This document shows, piece after piece, positions 17,286 to 27,169 of a DNA stretch of 64,000 bases. The position numbers and the translations under genes are program-made. This DNA comes from DATJLY01 sp035604615 (GTDB taxonomy: Bacteria > Pseudomonadota > Alphaproteobacteria > ATCC43930 > CGMCC-115725). Numbering within the stretch: position 1 is the first letter of the stretch; each line of letters begins with the position of its first letter. The DNA lies in assembly GCA_035604615.1 (NCBI GenBank), contig DATNID010000045.1, positions 109,190 to 173,189 on the forward strand, read 5' to 3'. The notes beneath the pieces are model-generated. The model was not told the DNA's origin, made no database searches, and worked only from the letters and a program-made list of their open reading frames with translations.

Positions 17286-18734
17286 ATGAAGAGTTCGCCG
17301 TCCCGTTCCAGTTCGATGGTGGTGCCGCTGATCGTGGCGTGCGCCCTCTTCATGCAGAATCTCGACACCTCGATCATCAACACGGCGCTCCCGTCGATCG
17401 CGCTCTCGTTCCACGACAGCCCGGTGCGATTGAGCCTCGCCGTCACCGCCTACATGCTGAGCCTCGCCGTGTTCATCCCGGTGAGCGGCTGGATGGCCGA
17501 CCGATTCGGCGCAGCGAGCGTGTTCCGCGCCGCCATCGCGCTCTTCACGCTCTCCTCGATGGCGTGCGGCCTGTGCAATTCCAGCATGGAGCTGACCGCC
17601 GCGCGCATCGTCCAGGGCATCGGCGGCGCGATGATGGTGCCGGTGGGGCGGCTCGTCCTCCTGCGCAGCATCGACCGGTCCGAGCTGGTGCGCGCCATCT
17701 CCTACCTCACCACGCCGGCGATCCTGGGACCGATCCTGGGACCGCCCATCGGCGGCCTGATCACCACCTATCTGTCGTGGCGCTGGGTGTTCTATCTCAA
17801 CGTGCCGGTGGGCGTGCTCGGCATCGTGCTGGTGACCATGCTGATCGAGGACACCAAGCCCGAATCGAACCCGCCGCTCGACTGGCGCGGCTTCGTGCTG
17901 ACCGGCGTCGCGCTCACCTGCCTCATGTACGGGTTCGATTTGATCGCGCACCCGACTGCGGGCGGCGTGGTCATCGCGCTGGTGCTCCTGGTCGGCGCGC
18001 TCACCGGCACCGCCGCCATCCTGCACGCGCGCCGGCATGATCAGCCCCTGATTGATCTCTCGCTGCTGCGCATCTCGACCTTCCGCACCAACATCACCGG
18101 CGGCAGCGTCTTCCGGCTCACCGCGGGCGCGATGCCGTTCCTCATGCCGATGATGCTGCAGGTAGGCTTCGGCATGAGCGCCTTCGCCTCGGGCCTCATC
18201 ACCTTCGCCGGCGGGCTCGGCAGTTTCTTCAACAAGATGTCGACCGGGCCGATCCTGCGGCGCTTCGGCTACCGCACCGTGTTCATCGTCAATTGCGCCA
18301 TCGCCGCGGGGTCGATCGCGCTGTGCGCGCTCTTCACGGCAGCGACGCCGATGGTGCTCATGTTCGCGGTGCTGGCGATCGGCGGGTTCTTCCGCTCGCT
18401 CCAATTCACCGCGCTCAACTCGATGGTGTTCGCCGACATCCCGTCCGAGAAGATGAGCGCCGCGACCAGCTTCTCCAGCATGATCCAGCAGCTCACCAAC
18501 GGCATGGGCATCGCGCTGGCCGCCATCACCGTCCATCTCATCCATGTCGGGTTGGCGGGCGGCGACGCGCCGCTCGGGCCGATGGAGTTCCGCCTCTCGT
18601 TCCTGACGGTGGCGCTGCTCTCGCTCGGCTCGATCTACTATTTCCGCAAGATGTCGCCCTCGGCCGGCGCCGACATTACCGGCCACCGCCAAGTCGCGCG
18701 CGCCGCGACGCTCGAGGAATCGGCGGCGGATTGA
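17286..18734 (+). CDS. MFS transporter, DHA2 (EmrB/QacA-like) 14-TM family
   Basis: Inner-membrane permease of 482 residues. Markers of the 14-helix DHA2 group are seen: LDTSIINTALPSIA in helix 1 (motif D1), ADRFGAA after helix 2 (motif A), and GGAMMVPVGR followed by GPILGPPIGG (motif C) in helices 4-5. It probably exports drugs or toxic aromatic intermediates by proton antiport. It is 61 bases downstream of the TauD-like gene and could belong to the same transcript. No EmrA-type adaptor or TolC protein is adjacent. A palindromic repeat follows the stop. Confidence 0.88.
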   Translation: MKSSPSRSSSMVVPLIVACALFMQNLDTSIINTALPSIALSFHDSPVRLSLAVTAYMLSLAVFIPVSGWMADRFGAASVFRAAIALFTLSSMACGLCNSSMELTAARIVQGIGGAMMVPVGRLVLLRSIDRSELVRAISYLTTPAILGPILGPPIGGLITTYLSWRWVFYLNVPVGVLGIVLVTMLIEDTKPESNPPLDWRGFVLTGVALTCLMYGFDLIAHPTAGGVVIALVLLVGALTGTAAILHARRHDQPLIDLSLLRISTFRTNITGGSVFRLTAGAMPFLMPMMLQVGFGMSAFASGLITFAGGLGSFFNKMSTGPILRRFGYRTVFIVNCAIAAGSIALCALFTAATPMVLMFAVLAIGGFFRSLQFTALNSMVFADIPSEKMSAATSFSSMIQQLTNGMGIALAAITVHLIHVGLAGGDAPLGPMEFRLSFLTVALLSLGSIYYFRKMSPSAGADITGHRQVARAATLEESAAD

Positions 18735-18754
18735 CGGCGCATTGCACGACCGCC

Positions 18755-18850
18755 GTGCGTCCTTCGACTTCGCTCAGGATGAGGAAAATTCTTTATGGCA
18801 CAAAGAACGGGCCTCACCCTGAGCGGAGCGCAGCGTAGTCGAAGGGCGCA
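18755..18850. repeat. Intergenic palindromic repeat, copy 2
   Basis: Arms CGTCCTTCGACT..CGCTCAGGATGAGG and CCTGAGCGGAGCGCAGCGTAGTCGAAGG. The centre holds a small inverted repeat (TTCTTT..CACAAAGAA) that is also present in copy 4. It lies between convergent genes, where such hairpins could end transcription from either side. Confidence 0.8.
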
Positions 18851-18866
18851 GTGAGTTTGTCCCGTT

Positions 18867-19844
18867 CTAATGCGTCGTGGCGCTCGGTAGGAATTTCTCG
18901 GTGATGAGCGTCTGCATGTCGGGCTCCTTCGGCAGCAGCTCCATCTCGACATAGGACCGCGCCAGCACCTTGAGCGCCTCCGGGTCGAATTTGCCGTCGC
19001 GCGAGAAGGTCGGCATCAGCTCGTCATAGGCACGCGCGGCCAATTCCGGCTTGACGCCCATGATCGGCGCGGCGATGCGCACGACGTCGTCCTTGTGGCT
19101 TTCCATGTAGGCGATGGTCTCGAACCAGCCCGCGAGGAAACGGCGGATGGCGTCGGGATCGTCGGCGATGAGCGCCTTCCGCGCATATATGACGTGGATG
19201 ATGAAATGCGGCGCGATGTCGCCGAAGCGGTAGATGATCTTGGCGACGCCTTCCTCCTCGAGCCGGTAGCCGCTGGCGATCTGGATGGTGACGCCCTGCA
19301 CGTCGCCGGTCCTGAGCGCCGCCACTTGCGGCCCTTCCTCGCCGAGGAAGGCGAGCTTGATGCCGTCCGGTCCCCAACCTTGCTGGCGCGACAATTCGCG
19401 CACCAGCCACGTGGTGAGCGATCCGGTGGTGGAGCTGCTGACGATCTTGCCCTTGAGATCCGCGACCGTCTTCACCGGCCCGTTCTGCGCCACCACGACG
19501 CAGAGGAGAGCGGGCTTTCCTGCCATCGCCGCGACGCCCAGCACCGGTGCGCCCTTGGCGACGAACGACAGCTCCGGCCCCGAGCCGATGCCGATATCGA
19601 TGCTATTCGACGCCATGCCCTGCTGCAGCTTGGCGCTGCCGCCGAAGCCATAGGCTTCGATGTCGAGCCCGTGGTGCTTGAAGATGCCGGCATCGACGCC
19701 GACGTCGAGCGGCACGAAGGTGAAGGCATTGGGCACCGCCTTGCCGACGCGCAGCTTCTGCTCCGCCGCCGCACTGCTGCCCGCTCCGATCGCAAAGAGT
19801 GCAACCGCAATTGCCGCCGCAAACAGGCTGCGCCCCGTCATCAT
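18867..19844 (-). CDS. ABC transporter substrate-binding protein, NMT1-like (paralogue of the one at 26.2 kb)
   Basis: Periplasmic binding protein of 325 residues with a signal peptide ending near SAA-A. It shares long colinear stretches with the protein at 26191-27156: KAVPNAFTFVPLDVG against KAAPGAFSFVPLDIG, the GSAKL segment, IRRFLAGWFETIAYM, and an FSxDGKFDP segment. The two clearly arose from one ancestor. It is divergent from hyuA across a 239-base gap carrying a repeat, and may supply the HyuAB substrate. Two adjacent ATG codons (19844, 19841) follow GGAGG. Confidence 0.88.
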   Translation of the reverse strand: MMTGRSLFAAAIAVALFAIGAGSSAAAEQKLRVGKAVPNAFTFVPLDVGVDAGIFKHHGLDIEAYGFGGSAKLQQGMASNSIDIGIGSGPELSFVAKGAPVLGVAAMAGKPALLCVVVAQNGPVKTVADLKGKIVSSSTTGSLTTWLVRELSRQQGWGPDGIKLAFLGEEGPQVAALRTGDVQGVTIQIASGYRLEEEGVAKIIYRFGDIAPHFIIHVIYARKALIADDPDAIRRFLAGWFETIAYMESHKDDVVRIAAPIMGVKPELAARAYDELMPTFSRDGKFDPEALKVLARSYVEMELLPKEPDMQTLITEKFLPSATTH

Positions 19845-19907
19845 CGCCCTGGTCCTCCCATTAAGGCAGTATAACGCGGCGGCGCGCGATGCTGCATGGG
19901 CATCCTG

Positions 19908-20006
19908 CGGCCTTCGACTACGCTCAGGCTGAGGATGATATTTGATGGCCCTACGAAAAGCTCCTCGTCCTGAGCGGAGCGCGAAGCGCGTAGTCGAAGG
20001 ACGCGC
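19908..20006. repeat. Intergenic palindromic repeat, copy 3
   Basis: Same arms as copies 1 and 2 (CCTTCGACTACGCTCAGG..GAGG and CCTGAGCGGAGC..GTAGTCGAAGGACGC) around a different centre. It sits in the divergent gap between the binding protein and hyuA, so it is not limited to gene ends. Confidence 0.75.
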
Positions 20007-20083
20007 GGCCCCTAACCCATAAAGTCGTTGCGCGGCGGCGCCAAATCGCCATAGTCAGCCGCGCAAAGAGGAGCCTCGCAATC

Positions 20084-22117
20084 GTGGTTTTCGTCGCCGT
20101 CGACATCGGTGGCACCTTCACCGACCTCATCGCCTTCGATGCCGAGGCGGGCCGCATCCATCACGCCAAGACGCTGACCACGCCGCGCGAGCCCGTCAAC
20201 GGCGTCATCGACTGCATCCGCAAGACGACGCTCGACACGGCCGCGCTTTCGACCCTCATTCACGGCTCGACCATCGCCATCAACACGCTGATCGAGCGCA
20301 ACGGCGCCAAGGTCGGACTCCTGGTCACGCACGGCACGCGCGACGTTTACATCATCGGCCGCGGCAACCGGCCCGAGGCGTATAATCTGTTCTTCCACCG
20401 CGCCCGCCCGCTGGTGCCGCGCCACCTGACGCTCGAGATCGACGAGCGGCTCTACGCCACCGGCGAAGTGCGCGAGCGCCTCAACCGCGAAAGCGTGCGC
20501 GCCGCCTGCGCCGCGCTCGCCGCCGAGGGCGTCGACGCCGTCGCGGTGTGCTTCCTCCACTCCTACGCCAATCCCGAGCACGAGCGCATCGCCGGCGAGA
20601 TGGTCGAGGCCGCGCTGCCCGGCCGCTTCGTCTCGGTGTCGCACGAGATCCTGCGCGAGTATCGCGAGTACGAGCGCATGTCGACGACGGTGGTGAACGC
20701 CTATATCGGCCCGCGGGTCGGCGGCTATGTGCGCGATCTGCAGTCGCGCTTGGCGCAGGCGGGCTTTCGCGGCGACCTCGCCATCATGCAGTCGAACGGC
20801 GGCGTGATGACGCCCGAGGCGGCGATCCGCAAGCCGGTGATGATGATGGAATCGGGCCCAGTAGGCGGCATCATCGCCTCGGCCGAGATCGGCAAGGCGC
20901 TCGGCATCGACAACGTGGTGTCGTTCGACATGGGCGGCACCACGGCCAAGGCGGCGCTGGTGCGCGAAGGCGAGCCCACCACCGCCGAGGGCTATTACGT
21001 CGGCGGCTATGCCAACGGCCATCCGGTGATGGTCCCGGTGGTGGATGTCGTCGAGGTCGGCGCGGGCGGCGGCAGCATCGCCTGGATCGACGATGTCGGC
21101 GCGCTCAAGGTCGGACCGCACAGCGCCGGCGCAGATCCCGGCCCTATCGCCTATGGCAATGGCGGCACCGAGCCCACCATCACCGACGCCAACGTGGTCC
21201 TGGGCCGCATCGGCGCCGGCGACTTCCTCGGCGGCGAGATGCAGCTCGACCGCGCCGCCGCTGCCGCCGGCATCGCCGCGCGCGTCGGCAAAAGGCTCGG
21301 CATGGACACGGCCGACGCGGCGCGCGCCATTATCGCCATCGCAGTCGCCAAGATGTCGCTCGCGGTGCGCGAGGTCTCGGTCGCCAAGGGCTATGACCCG
21401 CGCGACTTCGCGCTCGTGGCCTCGGGAGGGGCGGGGCCGCCGCACGCGCTGGCGATCGCGCGCGAGCTGCACATCCCGACCGTGATCGTGCCGCGCTTCC
21501 CCTCGCATTTCTCCGCACTCGGCATGCTCATGGCCGATGAGCGCCATGATTTCAGCCGCACCTTCTATGCCGAACTGGCCGAGGCCGACTTCGCGCGACT
21601 GGCCGCGATCCATGACGAGATGGCGCAAGCGGCGGGGCGCGTGCTGACCGCGGGCAACGAGGTCGTGCTGCAGCTTCTGTTCGACCTGCGCTATGTCGGG
21701 CAGGAGTTCGCGCTCTCGGTGCCGGTGACGCCGGCACAGCTAGCATCCTCCGACCGCGCCGCGATCCGCGCCGCCTTCGATGCGCTGCACGAGCAGCGCT
21801 TCGCCCATCACGCCGCCGACGAGCCGGTCGAGATCATCAATCTCCGCTTGGTCGCGCGCGGCCGGCGCGCCAAGCTGGTGATGCCGCCTCTGCCGCGCGA
21901 GGGCCGCGCCAGCGCCAAGGAACAGCGCCAGGTCTGGTTCACCGAGGGCGGCCCGGTCGATTGCCCGGTCTACGCCCGCGACGAATTGCCGGCGGGTGCT
22001 AAGCTGGTGGGGCCGGCGCTGGTCAGCGAATACGGCTCGACCACGGTGATCTTTCCCGGCGACCGGCTCGCGGTCAGCGCGACCGGCGAACTCATCATCT
22101 CGGTGGAGAGCGAATGA
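20084..22117 (+). CDS. hyuA: Hydantoinase/oxoprolinase family protein, subunit A
   Basis: ATP-binding subunit of 677 residues, expected to open a cyclic amide (N-methylhydantoin, 5-oxoproline or similar) or carboxylate a substrate together with HyuB, in the cytoplasm. The actin-like ATPase motifs are present: DIGGTFTDL at 7-15, FDMGGTTAKA near 285, VVEVGAGGGSIAWID near 320, and a third glycine-rich loop VASGGAGPPHALA near 447. The start is GTG at 20084; no ATG gives the family's usual MxxxVDIGGTFTD beginning. The last four bases (ATGA) overlap hyuB, so the subunits are translationally coupled. The neighbouring M24 genes also belong to a family known from creatinine breakdown. Confidence 0.92.
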   Translation: MVFVAVDIGGTFTDLIAFDAEAGRIHHAKTLTTPREPVNGVIDCIRKTTLDTAALSTLIHGSTIAINTLIERNGAKVGLLVTHGTRDVYIIGRGNRPEAYNLFFHRARPLVPRHLTLEIDERLYATGEVRERLNRESVRAACAALAAEGVDAVAVCFLHSYANPEHERIAGEMVEAALPGRFVSVSHEILREYREYERMSTTVVNAYIGPRVGGYVRDLQSRLAQAGFRGDLAIMQSNGGVMTPEAAIRKPVMMMESGPVGGIIASAEIGKALGIDNVVSFDMGGTTAKAALVREGEPTTAEGYYVGGYANGHPVMVPVVDVVEVGAGGGSIAWIDDVGALKVGPHSAGADPGPIAYGNGGTEPTITDANVVLGRIGAGDFLGGEMQLDRAAAAAGIAARVGKRLGMDTADAARAIIAIAVAKMSLAVREVSVAKGYDPRDFALVASGGAGPPHALAIARELHIPTVIVPRFPSHFSALGMLMADERHDFSRTFYAELAEADFARLAAIHDEMAQAAGRVLTAGNEVVLQLLFDLRYVGQEFALSVPVTPAQLASSDRAAIRAAFDALHEQRFAHHAADEPVEIINLRLVARGRRAKLVMPPLPREGRASAKEQRQVWFTEGGPVDCPVYARDELPAGAKLVGPALVSEYGSTTVIFPGDRLAVSATGELIISVESE

Positions 22118-23871
22118 TGGCGACGAAGCTCAATCCGGTGACGCTCGAGGTGGTGCGCAACGCGCTTCCGGCGATCGCCAACGAGATGGCGGCCGACCTC
22201 CACCGCACCTCCTACAACATGATGATCTACGAGGTGCGCGATTTCTGCACCGCGCTGGTCGCGCCCGACGGCGCGCTGGTCTCGCAGAACGTCGGCGGCG
22301 TGTCGCATTTCGTCGCCGATCTCGGCGTCATCATCACCGACGGCATGGCGCAGCACGGCAACGGCGCCGGCTTCAAGCCCGAGGACGTGCTCATCACCAA
22401 CCACCAGCGCGTCGCCGGGCAGCATCTCAACAATGTCGTCATCTATATGCCGTACTTCTATCAGGGCGAGCTCCTGATGTTCTCGATCGTGCGCGCGCAC
22501 TGGATCGACGTGGGCGGATTGAGCACCGGATTCGGCGGCGGCTCCGGCGTCCCCGACCCGTGGATGGAGGGGCTGCAGCTCGATCAACTCAAGGTCTACG
22601 AGGCGGGCAAGCCCAACGACATCTTGCTCAAGGTGATCCGCGACAACATCCGCTTCCCCGATTCGTCGCTCGGCGACATGCGCTCGCAGATCGCGGCCTG
22701 CCGCCTGGCGCTCAGGCGGCTCGACGAGCTCTTCGCCAAGTTCGGCCGCGACACCATGCTCGAGGCGATCAAGCAGATCTTCGCCGAGACCGAGCAGCGC
22801 TGCCGCGCCGTCGTCTCCACCATCCCCGACGGCGTCTACGAGGCGAGCGCCATCTACGACGTCCCCAGCGGCGGCCTCAAGCTGCCGGTCCATGCCCGCG
22901 TCACCATCGACCACGGCGCCATGACCATCGACCTCTCGGGCTGCGCTGGCGAACAAAAACTTTCGATCAATTCGCGTACATTCGCCGGCGCCCGCGTCGC
23001 CTACAAGAACCTGACCGCGCCGCTCGAGCCGGTGAACGAGGGCTCGTTCTCCGCCCTCATGGTCATCATCCCCGAAGGCAACATCATGATGGCGCGCTAT
23101 CCCGCCGGGATGGCGAATTGGAGCGGCCTCATCCCGACCGTGGTCGACACCATCATCACCGCGCTGGCGCCGGCCATTCCCGACCGTATCCCGGCGGCGC
23201 ATCACGCGCTCTTGGGCGGCTCGGTCGTGTTCTTCGGCGTCAACCCGGCCACCGGCAAGCGCTTCGTGGTGCAGAGCCTCGAAGGCGGCGGCTGGGGCGG
23301 GCGGCCGCACGAGGATGGCGAGTCCGGCTCGGTCTCGATCTGCCAGGGCGACGTGCGAAACGGCACACTGGAAGGCATCGAATTGAAGAACCCGGTGCTG
23401 GTCGAGGAGCGCGTCCTACGCCAGGATTCAGGCGGCGCCGGCAAGTTCCGCGGCGGTCTCGGCATCGATCTCAAGGTGCTCAACCTGGTCGAGGGCCGCT
23501 GGAATCTCGGCGGCAAGAGCCGCGAGACGACGCCGCCCTGGGGCATCCTCAAGGGCAAGCCGGGCGATACGGCGTGCTATCTGCTGAAGACGCCGGGCGA
23601 CAACGATTTCGCGGTGAAGAACGCCTATCGCCATCCCGTGCCGCAGGACAGCGAGGTGATCGTCCGCACCGGCGGCGGCGGCGGCTGGGGCGATCCGCTC
23701 GATCGCGATCCCGCCGCGGTGCGCTGGGACGTGATCGAGGGCTATGTCAGCCGCGACGCCGCGCGCGAGGACTACGGCGTCGTGCTCGACGGCAAGGAGC
23801 TCGCGATCGATACGGCGGCGACGGAAGCGCTGCGCGCCGCGCGCAAGGCGACGGCCGAGGCGGCGGAGTAG
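22114..23871 (+). CDS. hyuB: Hydantoinase B family protein
   Basis: Partner subunit of 585 residues with family marks: NPVTLEVVRNALPAIANEM at the start, HRTSYNMMIYEVRD near 30, the GDMRSQIAAC segment near 190, GGWGGRPHEDGES near 390 and a GGGGGWGDPL turn near 525. HyuB carries the metal site in the related acetone carboxylase and hydantoinase enzymes. It overlaps hyuA by four bases and lies 51 bases before the first M24-like gene, so the HyuAB and M24 products probably act on the same pathway. Confidence 0.92.
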   Translation: MMATKLNPVTLEVVRNALPAIANEMAADLHRTSYNMMIYEVRDFCTALVAPDGALVSQNVGGVSHFVADLGVIITDGMAQHGNGAGFKPEDVLITNHQRVAGQHLNNVVIYMPYFYQGELLMFSIVRAHWIDVGGLSTGFGGGSGVPDPWMEGLQLDQLKVYEAGKPNDILLKVIRDNIRFPDSSLGDMRSQIAACRLALRRLDELFAKFGRDTMLEAIKQIFAETEQRCRAVVSTIPDGVYEASAIYDVPSGGLKLPVHARVTIDHGAMTIDLSGCAGEQKLSINSRTFAGARVAYKNLTAPLEPVNEGSFSALMVIIPEGNIMMARYPAGMANWSGLIPTVVDTIITALAPAIPDRIPAAHHALLGGSVVFFGVNPATGKRFVVQSLEGGGWGGRPHEDGESGSVSICQGDVRNGTLEGIELKNPVLVEERVLRQDSGGAGKFRGGLGIDLKVLNLVEGRWNLGGKSRETTPPWGILKGKPGDTACYLLKTPGDNDFAVKNAYRHPVPQDSEVIVRTGGGGGWGDPLDRDPAAVRWDVIEGYVSRDAAREDYGVVLDGKELAIDTAATEALRAARKATAEAAE

Positions 23872-23922
23872 GAGATCCCCCTCTAGGGCGAGGGAATTGC
23901 GCATCGCGGGAGGAGACTGCCC

Positions 23923-25041
23923 ATGGATCGCACGGCGAGGCTCGAGCGGGTGCGGCGGCGGATGGCAGCAGACGGCGTCGACACGCTGGTCGCGCTGTCG
24001 AGCGCGCGCCATTCGATGGCCCGGCCCGACCTCGCGACCCATCTGAGCGGCTTCCGCTCGCTTAGAGAGAGCGCGTTCGTGCTCCACGGCGACGGCGGCG
24101 CTCGCCTTGTCGTCACGCCATCTTATGACGAGGAACGCGCTCTCGCGCGCCGCGCCGATACCGCCATCGTCGCCACCGACGATCTCGCCGCCGCGCTGGC
24201 CCAGCTTCTCGCCGAGCGCGGCGCGAAGACGGGGAAGGTCGCGACCAGCGGGCTTGCCAGCCTGCCCTTTGCGCTCGCCGCGCGTGTGATCGGCGCGATC
24301 GGCGCCGACGCGGTCGCTTTCGACGAGGCCTTGGCCGCAGCGACGGCGCCCAAGACCGGCGACGAGATCGCCCACGCGCGCAAGGCCGCTGAGATCGCCG
24401 AGCTCGGCTTCGCGCGGCTTCTCGAGATCGGGCGCGCCGGCATGCGCGAATGCGACCTCGCGGTCGAGCTCAACCTCTACACGAAGTCCTTGGGCGCCGA
24501 CGACAATTTCCTGATGATGAGCGCGCTGCCGCACGGCTATGGCGTGGCTGCCTCGAGCAACCGCCCGCTCGCGCGCGGCGATGTGCTGGTGGCCGAGTTC
24601 ACGCCCAGCTTCGAGGGCCAGTTCGCGCAGATCTGCCGTACCGTGTCGGTCGGCGCGCCGTCCAATGTGCTGGCGGAGAAATACGCGCTGGTGGCGCGCT
24701 CGATGGAAGCGGGGATCGCGTCGGTGCGGCCCGGCATCCCGGTCTCGGCGGTGGCCGACGCGATCGACGCGGTGCTGACCGAGGCGGGCTATCGCGAGTA
24801 TTGCCGGCCGCCGCACATGAAGCGGCGCGGCCACGGCATGGGCAGCGGCTCGACCGCGCCGGGCGACATCGCCTACGACAATCCCACCGTGATCGAAGAG
24901 GACATGGTGTTCGTGGTCCACCCGAACCAGTACCTGCCGGAGACCGGCTATCTCCTGTGCGGCGAGCCGGTGCGGGTGACCGCGACCGGCGGCGAGGCGC
25001 TGACCAAGCGCTGGGCCGCGCTCGGCACGATCCCCGCTTAA
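23923..25041 (+). CDS. M24-fold (creatinase/prolidase-like) hydrolase with altered metal ligands, type a, copy 1
   Basis: Protein of 372 residues: creatinase-type N-terminal domain (about 1-130) and pita-bread M24 domain (about 140-365). Aligned by eye with E. coli PepP, the first metal Asp is Glu (VAEFTP, about 225), the second is Gln (FAQICRT), the His is kept in RGHGMG (about 303), and the first Glu is His (VVHPNQY, about 332). The last Glu is displaced by about one residue (CGEPVRVT). Ordinary dinuclear peptidase activity is therefore unlikely; a creatinase-like, metal-free amidino- or amido-hydrolase is a better guess. A strong GGAGGAG precedes the ATG. Close paralogue at 27170. Confidence 0.85.
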   Translation: MDRTARLERVRRRMAADGVDTLVALSSARHSMARPDLATHLSGFRSLRESAFVLHGDGGARLVVTPSYDEERALARRADTAIVATDDLAAALAQLLAERGAKTGKVATSGLASLPFALAARVIGAIGADAVAFDEALAAATAPKTGDEIAHARKAAEIAELGFARLLEIGRAGMRECDLAVELNLYTKSLGADDNFLMMSALPHGYGVAASSNRPLARGDVLVAEFTPSFEGQFAQICRTVSVGAPSNVLAEKYALVARSMEAGIASVRPGIPVSAVADAIDAVLTEAGYREYCRPPHMKRRGHGMGSGSTAPGDIAYDNPTVIEEDMVFVVHPNQYLPETGYLLCGEPVRVTATGGEALTKRWAALGTIPA

Positions 25042-25054
25042 GGGCGCGTCGGCG

Positions 25055-26191
25055 ATGCAGGTCCTGCAGACCACCTTGCTGACCGGCCCCTACGACTGGG
25101 ATGCGTCGCTGCTGCCGCGTGCGGAGTTCGAGGCGCGGCTCCTTCGCGTGCGCGCGGCGCTGGCCCAAGCGGGGGCGGGGGCGCTGCTCGTCCACGGCCA
25201 TGCCGGCGATTACGGCGCGCTCGCCTATCTCACCGGCTTCGTGCCCAAGCTCGGGCCGGCGCTGGCGCTGGTGCCGATGGAAGGCGGCATCCGCATCATC
25301 GTCTCCGGCACCGCGTTGATGCTGCCGCAGGCGAAGCTGCTGACCTGGGTCGAGGACGTGCTTCCGTTCGGCAACGTACCGAAGCTGGTCGGCGAATGGC
25401 TCGCCGAGCAGCACGGTGCAACGCTTGCGACCTGGGGCGGGCCGTCGCTGGCGCACGGGCTTCATCGCGGCATCGCCGCCTCTGTACGTCCGCTCGGCGC
25501 GATGGTGGCGCTCGACGACGCGCTCGACTTGGTGCGCCGGCAGAAATCACCGCGCGAGCTCGATCTCATGCGCCGCGCCGGCAAGATCCTGGCCGCGTCC
25601 GCCGCCGCGTTCACGGCAGCATCGCGCGGCGGCGCAGGCGCGCGCACGGCCGCACTGGCAGCGGAGCGCGCGGCCATCGCGGCGGGCGCGCAGGATGTGC
25701 GCACACTCGCGAGTCTACGGCCGGGCGGCGCGCCGCTGCCGCTCGACGGCGCCGAGGACCGCGTCCTCGATCCCCTGCTCGCCGCGATCGCCGTGCAGCA
25801 CGCGGGCTATTGGGCCGCGGGGCACGTCACGGTCGCAAACGCGCCGGGCGCGGCGCTCGCGCGCGCCGAGGCGGCGCTGGCCGCGGTGTTGCGCGAAGCA
25901 CGGCCGGGCGCCACCGGCGATACGCTGCTGCGCGTGGCCGAAACGCAACTCCACCCGCTCGGGCCCCATGCGATGATGCGCGGCGCGATCGGACGCGGCA
26001 TCGGCCTGTCGCTCGAGGAGGGACCGGCGCTGAGCGGCGCGGTGTCCTTGGCAGCGGGCGCGACCTATGCGCTGCTCGTGGGCGCGCAGGGCGCGGCCGC
26101 CGATGCCGCCGTGCAGTCGGCGGTGGTCGCGATCACCGGGGCGGGCGCGGAAATCCTGTGGTCGTCGTCGCGCATGACGGGAGGCGTGTGA
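25055..26191 (+). CDS. M24-fold protein lacking metal ligands, type b, copy 1
   Basis: Protein of 378 residues, alanine-rich, with the M24 two-domain outline. The positions expected to hold metal ligands are replaced: QHAGYWAAGH in place of the two-Asp strand, GRGIGLSLEEGP in place of GHGIGxxxHExP, and YALLVGAQG in place of the Glu strand. It is therefore probably a non-catalytic or strongly altered subunit. It begins 13 bases after the type a gene and overlaps the next gene by one base. Its paralogue at 28303 shares the start pattern G-x-Y-x-WDA-x-x-LPR-x-EF and an AQDVRTL segment. It may pair with the type a protein. Confidence 0.78.
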   Translation: MQVLQTTLLTGPYDWDASLLPRAEFEARLLRVRAALAQAGAGALLVHGHAGDYGALAYLTGFVPKLGPALALVPMEGGIRIIVSGTALMLPQAKLLTWVEDVLPFGNVPKLVGEWLAEQHGATLATWGGPSLAHGLHRGIAASVRPLGAMVALDDALDLVRRQKSPRELDLMRRAGKILAASAAAFTAASRGGAGARTAALAAERAAIAAGAQDVRTLASLRPGGAPLPLDGAEDRVLDPLLAAIAVQHAGYWAAGHVTVANAPGAALARAEAALAAVLREARPGATGDTLLRVAETQLHPLGPHAMMRGAIGRGIGLSLEEGPALSGAVSLAAGATYALLVGAQGAAADAAVQSAVVAITGAGAEILWSSSRMTGGV

Positions 26192-27156
26192 TGCGGATCG
26201 TTTCGGCAACCCTTGCGGCGATTCTGCTACTCGCATTGGCGCCTGCTTCAATGGCCGCGGACAAGCTCGTCGTCGGCAAGGCGGCGCCCGGCGCGTTCTC
26301 GTTCGTGCCGCTCGACATCGGCATGGAGAAGGGGTTCTTCGCCAAGCGCGGCCTCGAGATCCAGTCGCTGGGGTTCTCGGGCAGCGCCAAGCTGCACCAG
26401 GCCATGGCGGCGGGCAATCTCGATATCGGGCTGGGCGCGGGCTCGGACGTGATCTTCCCGATCAAGGGCGACCCGGAAACCGGCGTCGCGAACTTGGCGG
26501 GGCCGCCGCTGCTGATGAGCTTCATCGTGCCGTGGAACTCGCCGGTGAAGACGGCAGACGATCTCAAGGGCAAGCGCGTCGGTATTTCGACCGTGAATTC
26601 GCTGACCCAATGGCTGGCGCTCGAGCTGGCGCGGCAGAAGGGGTGGGGGCCGGACGGGCTGACTTTCATCACCGTCGGCGCGGAGACGGCGCCGCAGGTC
26701 GCGGCGCTGGTCACCGGCCAGATCGACGCGCTGGTGAGCTCGACCGCGCTCGGGCTGAGGCTCGCCCAGGAACAGCGCGGTCGCGACCTGTTTCCCGCCT
26801 CGGACGTGGTCAAGGTGTTCATGATCCACGCCATCTACGCGTCGAACCAGCTGCTGCACGACAAGCCCGATGCGGTGCGCCGCTTCCTCGCCGGCTGGTT
26901 CGAGACCATCGCCTATATGCGCAAGAACAAGGAAGAGACGGTGCGCATTACCCGCACCGTCACCAACTTCCCCCAGGACGTCGAGGATCAGGAATACGAT
27001 ATCGTCATGCCGATGTTCTCGCTCGACGGCAAGTTCGATCCGGCGGCGCTCGCGGTGCTACGGCGCTCGTTCGTCGACCTGCATCTGCTCGATACCGAGC
27101 CGGACCTGACGAAGTATTTCACGGAGGCGTACCTTCCCAACCTTCTGAAATCCTGA
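26191..27156 (+). CDS. ABC transporter substrate-binding protein, NMT1-like
   Basis: Periplasmic binding protein of 321 residues. Signal peptide at 1-22, cleaved near SMA-A. It is colinear with the protein at 18867-19844, sharing an xFVPLDIG strand, GSAKL, the WGPDG turn and RRFLAGWFETIAYM. The ATG overlaps the TGA of the M24b gene (TGATG), and the next M24a gene starts 14 bases after its stop, so it is embedded in the M24 operon. This tight packing makes it the best candidate for delivering the substrate of the M24 and HyuAB enzymes. No permease or ATPase gene is present. Confidence 0.9.
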   Translation: MRIVSATLAAILLLALAPASMAADKLVVGKAAPGAFSFVPLDIGMEKGFFAKRGLEIQSLGFSGSAKLHQAMAAGNLDIGLGAGSDVIFPIKGDPETGVANLAGPPLLMSFIVPWNSPVKTADDLKGKRVGISTVNSLTQWLALELARQKGWGPDGLTFITVGAETAPQVAALVTGQIDALVSSTALGLRLAQEQRGRDLFPASDVVKVFMIHAIYASNQLLHDKPDAVRRFLAGWFETIAYMRKNKEETVRITRTVTNFPQDVEDQEYDIVMPMFSLDGKFDPAALAVLRRSFVDLHLLDTEPDLTKYFTEAYLPNLLKS

Positions 27157-27169
27157 GCGGGGCCGGAAG